A DNA stretch of 64,000 nt from Canna indica. Lineage: Eukaryota; Streptophyta; Magnoliopsida; Zingiberales; Cannaceae. Numbering within the stretch: position 1 is the stretch's first letter; each line of letters begins with the position of its first letter. The stretch spans positions 31,436,001 to 31,500,000 of the forward strand of contig CP136896.1 of the NCBI GenBank assembly GCA_034359265.1, in the 5' to 3' direction. Position numbers and translations under genes: made by a program. The notes beneath the pieces are model-generated. The model worked only from the letters and a program-made list of their open reading frames with translations. It was not told the DNA's origin and ran no database searches. Positions 11,245 to 21,320 of the stretch are shown here, in pieces.

Positions 11245-11682
11245 TCAAAAGCTCAACCTTTTCCCCCTCCCTAGGCTTGGCCGAGCCTTGAGCAAGGGAA
11301 ACCTTGCTCGGCCATGGCCCTTAGGGTAGGAAAGGAAAGAGGATTTTAGCTCCGACCTTAACTCTTCGTCTCCGATATATCTTTTTTTCATAAGGACTAA
11401 TTTACCCCTTCCCCTAGCCTTTGCCGAACCGTTCTCATGAGGCCTAGGGTTCATTCGGCCATACCTAGGAGTCCTAGGGAAGACAAACCTTTTACACGGG
11501 AAATCGATGACGTAGAATGCTCTATCAATAGATTTATGATCATCTAAGGGCTCTACTTCCATCAAGGGGATTGGAGAAAATTTTGGCAAGACCTTTCTCC
11601 TTTCCCCATGATTTGGCAGCCCTAGATATGAGAAAACGAAGAGAAAACAAAATGATCCGGCATCGATTGGTACAAGAATCAT
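11245..11682 (-). CDS. 145-codon open frame within LTR U3
   Basis: The frame is uninterrupted and rich in Arg, Lys, Pro and Gly (for example GLPNHGERRKVLPKFSP and NGSAKARGRGKLVL). It lies upstream of the TATA box in element orientation. The matching region of the 5' LTR (18673-19135) is the same sequence split by a frameshift, and related sequence occurs at 39660-39910 in a solo LTR. I recognise no domain. It may be a chance frame or a captured fragment rather than an expressed gene. Confidence 0.2.
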   Translation of the reverse strand: MILVPIDAGSFCFLFVFSYLGLPNHGERRKVLPKFSPIPLMEVEPLDDHKSIDRAFYVIDFPCKRFVFPRTPRYGRMNPRPHENGSAKARGRGKLVLMKKRYIGDEELRSELKSSFLSYPKGHGRARFPLLKARPSLGRGKRLSF

Positions 11683-12135
11683 GCACGTACATCTACGGAA
11701 ACCCGATTCGTCGAAAAACTGCGAGAAAACACGATCCTTTCACCACTAAGGGTTCGGCTACCCGCCTCCCCCATTTTTCAAATCCAACCTCTCACCTTCG
11801 AATCTTCCGGCGACGGCGCGAAATCCTGGATCGACCAAATCCCCCCTTTTCTGTGCTCCTTCTTCTCCTCTCCTAGGCGCTGCCTTGTGCGACTCCATGA
11901 TGAGTCGCATGACACATGTATGAGGGATTTTAATCCCTCATCAAACCTTCCTTAAAGGTCCAAGACTCTAACTCATGACTTGACTAAACCCGGGCTCGAC
12001 TTGGTTTCCGACTCTATTCGCAACACGAGTCGACTTAATTCGATTAAGAATATAAATGCATAAAAGGAAAGAGTCAATTTCCCAATATCATTGCATACAA
12101 CATTAGTCAAGTCATACCTTTTCACTCGAGGCGAT

Positions 12136-13035
12136 CTAGAGGCTCGATTCGACTAACCCCAAGTCCGGCGCTGCACCAAAATAGAATTTTATATTAGGAA
12201 ATTTTTCCTGGGTCTTACAACCTTCCCCCCTTAAGGGAAATTCGTCCTCAAATTTACTTGAATAACAAGGACTTACCGGCTCTTCGAACAAGGAAGGGTA
12301 GCATTCTCTCATGTCATGCTCTACCTCCCAAGTGGCCTCTTGCCCTGAATGGTACTCCCATCTGATCTGGGGAATTTCCTTGGATCTTAGCTTCCTGATT
12401 TGGCGGTCAAGGATGTCTACCGGCCTTTCCTCGAATGAGATGACCGAATCTCCCTCTATAGAAGAGGGCTCGATCACATGCGAATCTTCTTTTACATAGT
12501 TCCGCAACATCGATACATGGAAGATCGGGTGTACTTTGCTAAGGCTAGGAGGTAATGCCAGCTCATAGGCCACCTCGCCCCTCCGCTTGAGAATGGAAAA
12601 ATGTCCAATGTACGTAGGGCTCAGCTTTCCCATCTTTCCAAACCGGACCACCCCTTTCATAGGAGAGACCTTCAGAAAGACTAAATCACCCTGGGCAAAT
12701 TCCAATTCCCTAGCCTTCTTGTCTGCATACATTTTCTGTCGACTCTGGGTCGCCAACAATCTTTCCTTTATGGTCTTCACTTTCTCTATTGCTTCCACAA
12801 CCAAATCAGGGCCCACCATGAGTGATTCCCTGGCCTCAAACCGGCCCACCGGAGATCGACACCGCCGCCCATACAAGGCCTCAAAAGGAGCCATGTCAAT
12901 GCTACTGTGACAGCTATTGTTGTAGGCAAACTCTATCAGCGGTAGGTGCCTTTCCCAGTCGTCGACCATATCTAGGACGCATGCTATCAGCATGTCCTCC
13001 AAAGTTTGGATGGTCCTTTCTGACTACCCATTAGT
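12136..13035 (-). pseudogene. Gypsy-1 integrase C-terminal part and chromodomain
   Basis: This frame carries the end of the integrase core (HLPLIEFAYNNSCHSSI, ALYGRRCRSP), the GPY/F-like region (FGKMGKLSPTYIGHFSILKR, VHPIFHVSMLR) and a chromodomain (ERPVDILDRQIRKLRSKEI, RWEYHSGQEATWE). Chromodomains of this group can steer integration toward modified chromatin. The frame is open for 288 codons and runs across the PPT into the 3' LTR, as commonly seen in this lineage. It is separated from the upstream integrase frame only by TAG at 13024-13026 and TAA at 13036-13038, both at positions normally encoding Gln (FHPQTxGQSERT). Confidence 0.88.
12220..12237 (-). other. Polypurine tract of Gypsy-1
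   Basis: On the minus strand CCCTTAAGGGGGGAAGGT immediately precedes the 3' LTR start TGTAAGACCC. This is the usual primer site for plus-strand DNA synthesis. Confidence 0.85.
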
Positions 13036-13500
13036 TTATGGATGGAAAGCTGTGCTGAAACGCACCTGGGTACCCAAGGCTTCCTGGAAGGACTTCAGAA
13101 ATAGGGCTGTGAACTGGGTACCACGGTTGGATATAATCATCACTGGGGTACCATGGTATGCCACAATCCTATCCAAGAATAAATGGGCGTATTGCTCCAC
13201 AGAGAAGGTAGTCTTCACTGGTATGAAGTGTGCGGTCTTGGTCAACCGGTCCACTACCACCCAAATGGAATCAAAATCGTCTTTTGACTTAGGCAACCCA
13301 GTCACTAGATCTATGGTGATTTTCTCCCACTTCCACTTGGGCACCTTGAGGTTTTGTAGTAGCCCCACAGGCTTAAGGTGTTCGGCCATCACCTACTGGT
13401 AGACCAGACATTTAGAGATAAACTCTGCTACCTTTCTTTTCATACCCTTCCACCAGTAATGCGGCCTTAAATCCCGGTACATCTTGGTGGCCCCCGGATG
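13036..13500 (-). pseudogene. Gypsy-1 integrase zinc finger and catalytic core
   Basis: The HHCC zinc-binding segment is visible upstream as HRSTYTMHP and KCLVYQ. After a TAG at 13393-13395 the core follows with WKWEKITIDLVTGLPKSK, VVDRLTKTAHFIPV and YHGTPVMIISNRGTQF. The second catalytic aspartate of the usual SDRGTQF is Asn here (codon 13136-13138, AAC), a GAC to AAC change that should abolish strand transfer. Integrase would join element cDNA to the chromosome. Confidence 0.88.
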
Positions 13501-15018
13501 CATCGTGTAAGTGGAACGATGACCCAGCTCCAGGACTTGCCTGCGCACCTCAGCCATGTCTGGCACTACCATTCGATCTTTGAACCTCAGCACACCCTCT
13601 GAGTCCAACCTGAAACCGTTCTCTGCATCGCCTGTTTGCACCAGATCCTTGGTTAGCGCACAAAAGGCATCCTCCCCTTGCGCGACATGTAGCATGTCCA
13701 CCAACGTGGACTGTACCTGCAGGTGTGCCACCAGGGCACCTGAAGCTGACACTGATAAGGTTGTACCCCCAACTAGGCACAATGCCAACTCTCGAGCTAG
13801 AGGCGTCCACTTAACTTCCAAATGAGCCAAACTGCCCATGGACTTTCTGCTCAGAGCATCTGCTACCACATTTGCCTTCCCCGGATGATACATAATAGTG
13901 CAATCATAATCCTTTAGGAGCTCTAGCCACCTCCTCTGCCTGAGGTTCAACTCCTTTTGGGTAGGCAAGTACTGGAGGCTCTTGTGATCCGTGTAGATCA
14001 CGCAAGTCTCCCTATACAGGTAGTGCCGCCAAAGCTTCAGTGCAAAGACCACTGTCGCTAGTTCTAGGTCGTGCGTCGGATAGTTCTTCTCATGAACTTT
14101 TAGCTGGTGGGACGCATAAGCTATGACTCTGCCAAACTGCATCAGGACGTAGCCCAGGCCAACCCGAGAGGTATCACAGTAGACTACAAACCCTCTTGAG
14201 CTGAAAGGTACAGCCAACATGGGCGCAGATGTCAAACATTCTTTGAGCATCTGAAAGCTCACCTTGCATTTGTCATCCCAAATGAACCTGACCTTCTTCT
14301 GGGTCAACTGAGTCAAAGGGGCTACAATTCTGGAGAAGTTTTCCATAAACTTCCTATAGTACCTGACCAAACCAAGAAAACTGCGGATCTTAGTCACGCT
14401 AGTCGGCCGTTTCCAGTTCTACACCACTTTTATCTTGGCAGGATCTACCCTTATCCCTTCCTTGGACACTACATGGCCCAAGAACCCTACACTTTCCAAC
14501 CAAAATTCACACTTGGAAAATTTTGCAAACAAGCGGTGCTCTCTGAGGGTTTCCAGGACCATTCTCGGGTGCTTAGAGTGCTCTTCCTCACTCTTCAATT
14601 AAACCAGAATGTCGTCAATGAAGATGATCACAAAGCTGTCCAGGTACTCCTTAAATACCCTGTTCATTAGATCCATGAAGGCAGCAAGTGCATTGGTTTT
14701 GCCAAAGGACATCACTAGGAACTCATAGTGACCATAGCGAGTCCTAAAGGCCATCTTAGGCACATCGCAGCCCCGGATTCTCAGCTGATGGTACCCATAC
14801 CTTAGATCTATCTTTGAAAACCCTTGTGCCCCCTACAATTGGTCAAACAAATTGTGTATCATCGGCAGTGGGTAGCGATTCTTGACGATCATCTTGTTCA
14901 ACTGCCTATAGTCGACGCACACGCGCATCGACCCATCCTTCTTCTTCACGAAGAGAACCGAGGCACCCCAGGGTGACACGCTCGGCTGGATGAAAACCAG
15001 CTCTAGTATTTCCTAAGA
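13393..15018 (-). pseudogene. Gypsy-1 reverse transcriptase and RNase H
   Basis: RT blocks include [21 protein letters not shown], the catalytic FIDDILV and [17 protein letters not shown]. RNase H blocks are [31 protein letters not shown] and [10 protein letters not shown], with all acidic catalytic residues visible. The region stays in one frame apart from stops at 15019, 15013, 14833, 14599 and 14419. All but the one at 14599 stand where sister elements have Gln. It would make cDNA from element RNA. Confidence 0.88.
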
Positions 15019-15717
15019 TTACACCTTTAACTCCCTGAGTTCGGCCGCTGCCATCCTATAAGGTGAAATGGAAATCGATTTCACCCCGGGCTGTAGGTAA
15101 ATGCAAAAATCAACTTCCCTTCTGGGCGGCAATCCCAACAATTCCTCGGGAAACACATCAGGGAATTCACAGACCACTGGGGTTCTGCTGACATTCCTTG
15201 CCTCACCCCTTTCCTCCTCAGCCATAGATAAGAAGGCCAGGAATGATTGGCAGCCACTCCGAAGAAACTCACGAGCCTTTAGGGCTGAGATGACCCCTAT
15301 CGGCATGCTACCTCCCTCCCCTTGGAAGGTGAACTGCGGCAGCCCAGGCTTATTAAACATCACCGTTTTAGCTCTACAATCCAACATCGCAAAGTGCTCT
15401 GCCAACCAGTCCATGCCAAGGATGACATCAAGCTCAAGAGTGGGTAGGAGTGTCAAATCCGCACTCAACACATGGTCGCAGATGAGCACCTCACAGTCTT
15501 GGTATATTGAATTTGCTAAGATTGCATCGCCCGTAGGCGGTGATACTATCAATGTCCCATCGAGCATGGAGGGTGCCATTGGCAATTTCGTAGCAAATAT
15601 GGCAGACACAAACAAGTGTGTGGAACCCAGATCAAATAAAACATATGCAGTGGACGAACATACTAAAATAGTACCTGCCACCACTAATTTAGACGTCTCT
15701 GCCCCATCACGGTTCAA
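15019..15717 (-). pseudogene. Gypsy-1 aspartic protease and start of RT
   Basis: The protease active-site region reads YVLFDLGSTHLF, where the family has D-(S/T)-G-A-T-H, so the second position is Leu. The ELDVILGMDWL motif follows. A linker leads to FPDVFPEELLGLPPRREVDF and SPYRMAAAELRELK, the N-terminal RT region. The frame is open for 232 codons and ends at TAA 15019-15021. The protease would cleave the Gag-Pol polyprotein. Confidence 0.88.
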
Positions 15718-15786
15718 AGCTTATACCCGCGTAGGTGGCCTCTCTGAATGACTGATCTGCGGCCCCTTATTCTGTGCCTGTCCCCT

Positions 15787-17036
15787 CTAAGCTACTGACC
15801 CCACTAACATAGGTGCCTTTCCCCTAGACTGCTCAGGCTTCTGACTAGTTCCCTCAGGATAGTCCTTCTTGAAGTGTTCGGCTCTATCGCACTTGAAGCA
15901 AGCGTTCATGCAGCTAAGGCAGGACCCCCAATGTCTCCGACTGCAGCTGCCACACTGCGGTGCCTTAGATCTCTGAAAACCACCTCCTGACACTGCCGGC
16001 CTCACTAACCCGGTCCTTGGGCCCCCATGGCCCCGATTGCCATTCTGCCCCCGGCTTTGCTGATGATCTGCCGCGATCATTGCCCCTCAGGGTGCCAAGG
16101 CCGACTACTAGAACCCTACGACCGAAGCTTCTTCTTGGCGGGCCCGTCATTCCTCTCAAACAACACCAAGGCTTCTTTTCGCAGGGCTTCATCCACTACC
16201 CGAGCCAGAGTAGAATCCTCAGTTTAGTGGATAAGCCTGCCAATTTGTGGCCTCAGACCTGCCACGAACCTCTTGACCCTGGCGGTCTCAAATGCCACTA
16301 GGGTTGGATGGTACTTGGAGAGACGATTGAACTCCATCTCATATTCTGATACTATTATGCCTCCCGACTGGCGCAACATCTCAAAATCACGGGCGCGCTT
16401 GTCGCGAACACTCATGGGTAGGTACTGCTCCTCCACAGCCGCCCTGAATTACTCCCACGTGGGAGGTGGTGCGCTAGCTGCCTTGCGGGCCCTCCAAGTG
16501 TGCAGCTAGACCTTTGTCGATCCCCTCATCTGAAGACCGACCATACGAGCAGCTGCCTCTGACAAACACCCTAGCTCCATGCATAGCTTGTAGCAATCCC
16601 CCAAGAATTCAGTCACTTCCACCTGACGATCTGTTCCGGTGAACTCCGGTGGCTTCAGTGTGACGAAATTTGCATAAGTTGGGGCCCCCAGAGTTCTAAC
16701 CATGGGTGTTGTCGCCTCTACCGCTTCTGGTACCACTGAAATTACGAGCACTGGCTGTGGCGGTGGTTACCGAGGCTGCTACTGCTATTGCTGCTGCATC
16801 TGCTGTCTCAGTTCCTACTCCATAAGGAGCGCCTCACTTAACTGGTTCACCTGAGCCTGCAGTTGAGCAACCGCTGACTCTTGCCCCTGACCCTCAGATG
16901 GCTCCCTATCCCTACCTCGGGCCAGGCCTCGCCCCTGTCCTCGACTTTCTGTCGAGTTACTGCGACTGCCGCTCAAAGCAGCATTTGGAGCCTCCATTGC
17001 ACTATCACAGAAAAAAAAAGAGGTTGCCTGACCCAT
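15787..17036 (-). pseudogene. Gypsy-1 gag
   Basis: The start at 17036 (MGQATSF) is followed by an Arg/Gly-rich stretch and a Gln-rich segment. Next come the retrotransposon gag domain (KPPEFTGTDRQVEVTEFL, YLPMSVRDKRARDFEML, FNRLSKYHP) and a zinc knuckle, CFKCDRAEHFKKDYP. The last zinc ligand of that CX2CX4HX4C motif is Tyr instead of Cys. Stops at about 16815, 16506, 16455 and 16224 break it. Gag would form the virus-like particle. Confidence 0.85.
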
Positions 17037-17190
17037 AATAAATTCTTAAAAATTCTTTAAACTTTCTAACCGCATAGTGCGCTGAGTGCAAGATGGTCGC
17101 CCAATCTAGTAGCATAACTATACCGTATGTCGACACGCTAGCATATGTCTCATACGGTACCCAACACTGAGTCATAGACAAGACCTAACC

Positions 17191-17208
17191 TAGTGCTCTG
17201 ATACCAAC
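17191..17208 (-). other. Primer binding site of Gypsy-1 (initiator tRNA-Met)
   Basis: TTGGTATCAGAGCACTA on the minus strand begins two bases after the 5' LTR end. It is complementary to the 3' end of plant initiator methionine tRNA. Confidence 0.88.
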
Positions 17209-17210
17209 TT

Positions 17211-19699
17211 TGTCACACCCCAACTGAGGGTAGTGTGACCGGCCAGGGCCTACATCCTGCCCTGTAGCCTACTGTCTACATTGACTTAAAGAAAACCAGA
17301 ACGTATCGATAAAAGAAATGTCAGCACAAGCTTTATTAAAATTTTCCAAATTCAAATTAAGAATTTTCAAACCAAATCGGAAAACCAACATCAGAATGAC
17401 TGAACGTTTCAAGTTTCATGTTTTACAAACTCTTTTCCAAATACATCTGTCAGTGCAGAAAATAAAAACAACAACTAAACACCGGTCTATGACTCAAGGT
17501 CGATAGGTCAAAGTCACTGCTCATGCTTTGCAAAAACAAAGAACAAACTGTGAGTCCACTTGGGACTCAGTGAGTGGTTCTAGCGAATCTCCACATAATC
17601 CTCAGTTATTCATGCATATCATATAAGGCAACATAATGAATATATAGGGAGGAAATCTACTTCTAATCTGACAACTGACCCCATGGGTCATTCTGTATGA
17701 ACCGAATATGTGAAAACCTGTCATCTCGACCTATCAATCCTCCGACATCCGGCCCTTGGGCCTACTTGTGGAATAAAAATCCTGGCTATAGCCGGCCCTA
17801 TCAAACAAGGTAGAATCATACTGGCTGTCGGTCACATCATATTAAGATGTAAACAAACAATCCCGGGCCTTCGACTAGGATGGTCCACTAGTCTTCGGAC
17901 AACGTTTGGGGTAAGGATAGCTAGTCCCACCCAACTGGAGTCTGGCACCTAGCGTGCCCGCTGACGCACCTCGAGACCCAAACACTGGTCGAGCTAAGCA
18001 TTGGTCATTTTCGACCTCCACGCTTCTCGACGGACCATCTCAAGCACATCACACAATCAATGTCCTAGGGTTTCCTTATATACCTTTCAGGCCATTGCCC
18101 GTATCTGGCCCTAATCCGGGCTATAGGGTCAACAAATTAATGCTGCCCTTTCAAAATGTTTACACCTAAGAGTTCTAGGTTTCCAAAATATTTACTAGAA
18201 GTCCTAAAAGTTATATCATCTCCTAGCTAAGTTTCCATATATGCTGAGTGTCTCGCAACGTCCTACATGTTATCTAACATTATACACTACCTTGGGTGAG
18301 GAATTCCATGTACCGACCTTGGAATTCCGCCCCTGAACATTTTAGGACATCAAGTGTAAATTAAAGAAAAGTAAGCAAACTTTACTTTATCTACTATATA
18401 TAGCCACAATATTCATGCATAACAATAAACACTACCTTGAGAATTAAGCTCAATAAGAAACAATTTATCTAGCATGGCAAGGTAGCGATGAATTCAAAAA
18501 TGCATGAAATACTAAGCATAGTAAACTATTACATCATTTCAAATTAAAGGATTTGATGACCCAAGGATGGTCATTAAGCTAGCATTCCTACTATCTTATA
18601 AATCAATCAATTTACTTACTATGGTTAGTGTTCTTTCTAAGTATCATCATGCCTCTATGGTTTGAACATTTTCTATGGAAGTTTCCATCTAAAGCTCAAC
18701 CCTTTCCCCCTCCCTAGGCTTGGCCGAGCCTTGAGCAAAGGAAACCTTGCTCGGCCATGGCCCTTAGGGTAGTAAAGGAAAGAGGATTTTAGCTCCGACC
18801 TTAACTCTTCGTCTCCGATATATCTTATTTTCATAAGGACTAATTTACCCCTTCCCCTAGCCTTTGCTGAACCCTTCTCATGAGGCCCAGGGTTCATTAG
18901 GCCATACCTAGGAGTCCTAGGGAAGACAAACCTTTTTACACGGGAAATCGACGACGTAGAATGCTCTATCAATAGATTTATGATCATCTAAGGGCTCTAC
19001 TTCCATCAAGGGGATTGGGGAAAATTTTGGCATGACCTTTCCCCTTTCCCCATGATTCGGCAGCCCTAGATATGAGAAAACGAAGAGAAAAAAAATGATC
19101 CGGCATCGATTGGTACAAGAGTCATGCACGTACAACTACGGAAACCCGATTCGTCGAAAAATTGTGAGAAAACACGATCCTATCACCACTAAGGGTTCGG
19201 CTATCCTCCTCCCCCATTTTTAAATCCAACCATTCACCTTGATTGCGGAGAATGAAAGATCGGGTGACAACAACTTTGAATCTTTCGGCGACGGCGCGAA
19301 GTCCCGGATCGACCAAATCCCCCCTTTTCCTTGCTCCTTCTTCTCCTCTCCTAGGCGCTGCCTTGTGCGACTCAATGATGAGTCGCACGGCACATGGATG
19401 AGGGATTTTAATCCCTCATCAAACCTTCCTTAAAGGTCCAAGACTCTAACTCATGACTTGACTAAACCCGGGCTCGACCTGGTTTCCGACTTTATTCGCA
19501 ACACAAGTCGACTTAACTCGATTAAGAACATAAATGCATAAAAGGAAAGAGTCAATTGCCCAATTTCATTGCATACAACATTAGTCGAGTCATACCTTTT
19601 CACTCGAGGCGATCCAGAGGCTCGACTCGACTACCCCCGGGTCCTGCGCGCTGCACCAAAACAAATTTTTATAATAGGAAATTTTTCCCGGGTCTTACA
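17211..19699 (-). repeat. Gypsy-1 5' LTR (2489 bp)
   Basis: It starts TGTAAGACCC (19699) and ends GGGGTGTGACA (17211) in element orientation, with TATATAAG at 18075-18082. Compared with the 3' LTR it has scattered substitutions, lacks the 29-bp duplication, and carries extra sequence around 19235-19275. Confidence 0.92.
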
Positions 19700-20160
19700 G
19701 GATGTAGTTGCAAAGGAGCTACATTCTCCGTATTCAATACCCCCACACTCAAAGTCCATGAAGGACAGCACACTCCAAGTTCTTCAAACAAAATCTGATA
19801 CATAATTAAAGACGGATCCAAACTCCCCACAATGAAAAATCATTTCTAAAGAAGAACAAGGGAGACAATTGAAGGATTCTTCATCGTCATAACAAGAAAT
19901 CTTCACCCTATCTCGGAAAGCCTAGATGTAGCTTAAGGCAGTCATCACCGAACCCTCTCGTCGCATCCTATGAAAAACCTAAGAGTAGGGATTAGGAGTG
20001 CTCTTCAGCGGCCTTATCTCCAGCACGGTTCCTGCTTTTCTTTTCACCACTAGCCCAAGCAAAACTTCAATCAACCTCGGTGAGCAAAAGAAACTAAGGG
20101 CCAAAAAGACTTGCCTGTCACCGATGAACGGTAGGCAATAACAAAAAAATTGCCTTAAAT
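19700..20160 (-). pseudogene. Gypsy-type domain gene, 5' piece
   Basis: Directly outside the Gypsy-1 duplication the minus strand reads VGVLNTENVAPLQLHP, joining in frame to NSWAAVRCFEIL at 9673 once the insertion is removed. Further upstream the frame weakens and no clear start is seen. It may continue through 19830-20160, where short open pieces remain. Confidence 0.5.
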
Positions 20161-20167
20161 ACAATAA

Positions 20168-20189
20168 CCCCCCCCCCCCCCCCCCCCCC
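20168..20189. repeat. Homopolymer C run (22 bp)
   Basis: An uninterrupted run of 22 C residues. Its exact length may be unreliable in the assembly. Confidence 0.9.
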
Positions 20190-20435
20190 ACTCCCCCTCA
20201 TTGAACTGTAGGCAATTATACAACAAAAAAATCCCAACCGATCACGTTCACCAAGCGGTTATTTCCTAGAAAACTGCAAGAGTCTGTATGAACTTTTTCC
20301 CTATCATGATTACTTCTCTGAACTGAAAAGGCTAAAACCAAACAAAAAGTGCCACGAAAGAAGACAAACCCTACCACTAAGTCGGCATACAAGGCATAGA
20401 AAGAACACGACAAAGATCTACCAACTCGACCTCTA
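20190..20435. other. Unassigned stretch beside the minisatellite
   Basis: Short minus-strand frames occur here (20216-20413) with no recognisable domain. It probably belongs to the leader of the element carrying the gypsy-type domain gene. Confidence 0.25.
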
Positions 20436-20835
20436 TAGTCGCTCGCTCCAACTCAGCCTCCACGGCCGCTCTCTAGTTCGGCCTGCAAGGCCGCTTACTC
20501 CAGTTCAGCCTCCATAGCCGCTAGCTCCAGTTCGTCCCCCACAGCCGCTCGCTCTAATTTGGCCTCCATAACCGCTGGCTCCAGTTTGGTCTCCACAGCC
20601 GCTGGCTCTAGTTCGGCTCCCACGGCCACTTGCTCCAATTCAGCCTCCATGGATGCTTGCTCCAGTTTGGCCTCCATGGGCTCTCGCTCCAGTCCGGCCT
20701 CCACGACCACCTGCTCCAATTTAGCCCCCACGGCCGCTCGCTCCAGTTCGGCTTCCACGTCCACCCGCTCTATCTCGGCCTCGGCCGCCCGCTCCAGCTC
20801 AGCCTCCACGACCACTTACTCCAGCTCGGCCTCAA
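20436..20835. repeat. GC-rich 33-bp minisatellite (about 12 units)
   Basis: Units of about 33 bp contain GCTCCAGTTCGGCCTCCACG. Because 33 is a multiple of three, both strands stay open. The minus strand encodes repeats like VEAELERAA and the plus strand encodes Ser/Ala/Thr-rich repeats. The minus-strand product would be a charged helical or coiled-coil type repeat of 11 residues. I see no flanking gene that would use it. Confidence 0.85.
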
Positions 20836-21320
20836 TGGGCCACTCAACACAACTCAACCTTTTTGATGGTTGCACACAGCATGAAAAAATATTTCCAGAA
20901 AATTCCTAAGAGCTACAAAGAAACAAGAAATAGGAAAACCCTACTTAAGAGCTCGACACACAATCCCCCAGACTCCGGTCGAGCTCGGGGGCTATGGATT
21001 GGACTAGAACTATGAGACTCGGTTGGATTAGACTGAGCAGTACCCTACAATCCAACTTGAGCCAGACCAAACGGCTTCGCACGGGGACTTCACCCCATTA
21101 TATTCCTGAACCTGACTCGAGCCAGACCAGACGATTCCACCCGGGGCTCTACCCGGCCATACAAGGGCATCCATGTCCTTCCTTATCACAAGGGATACAC
21201 CATTACAAGCCCGCCATCTCTGGGATCATCCTCGACTCATTTTGAGCAATATCCCCACAAGATTGTCTGGCATCATCATCACCTCTATATGCAATAAATA
21301 CAAACACATCACGCCTCACG
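20836..21320 (-). mobile_element. LTR or leader-like sequence of the host retroelement
   Basis: GC-rich sequence with CCCCCAGACTCCGGTCGAGC and TCGGGGGCTATGG resembles the ends of Tat-type LTRs, and phrases similar to those at 26800-26900 recur. No clear termini were found, so this is only a tentative assignment. Confidence 0.3.

Larger units (their letters stand above)
9680..12219 (-). repeat. Gypsy-1 3' LTR (2540 bp)
   Basis: It matches 17211-19699 along its length. Differences include an exact 29-bp tandem duplication (10433-10461 and 10462-10490), about 60 bp near 9955-10030 absent from the other LTR, and a segment near 11790 that is shorter here. A TATATAAG box (minus strand) lies at 10631-10638. 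Confidence 0.92.
9680..19699 (-). mobile_element. Gypsy-1: structurally complete chromovirus (Tekay/Del type)
   Basis: This element of about 10 kb lies on the minus strand with LTRs at 17211-19699 (5') and 9680-12219 (3'). The LTRs start TGTAAGACCC and end GGGGTGTGACA in element orientation. A PBS matching initiator tRNA-Met lies beside the 5' LTR, a polypurine tract beside the 3' LTR, and a perfect 5-bp duplication GGATG flanks it (9675-9679 and 19700-19704). Gag, protease, RT, RNase H, integrase and a C-terminal chromodomain are in the order expected for chromoviruses. Multiple stops make it non-autonomous now. It inserted into the gypsy-type domain gene, whose frame resumes across it. Confidence 0.93.

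Noticed and set aside
12587..15751. Long plus-strand frames (up to 216 codons) opposite Gypsy-1 pol
   Set aside because: They are antisense shadows of conserved pol domains encoded on the minus strand.
17191..17208. tRNA-Met-like sequence
   Set aside because: Only the 3'-end complement is present beside an LTR; it is a primer binding site, not a tRNA gene.
9680..19699. Possible endogenous pararetrovirus
   Set aside because: LTRs, a target duplication, integrase and a chromodomain identify a Gypsy chromovirus; no movement or coat protein was seen.
20168..20189. C run as a functional G-quadruplex-like element
   Set aside because: A pure homopolymer next to decayed sequence is more likely slippage or assembly length error.
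20559..20909. Ser/Ala/Thr-rich plus-strand frame of 116 codons
   Set aside because: It is a by-product of the 33-bp minisatellite, which keeps every phase open; no start context or domain supports it.
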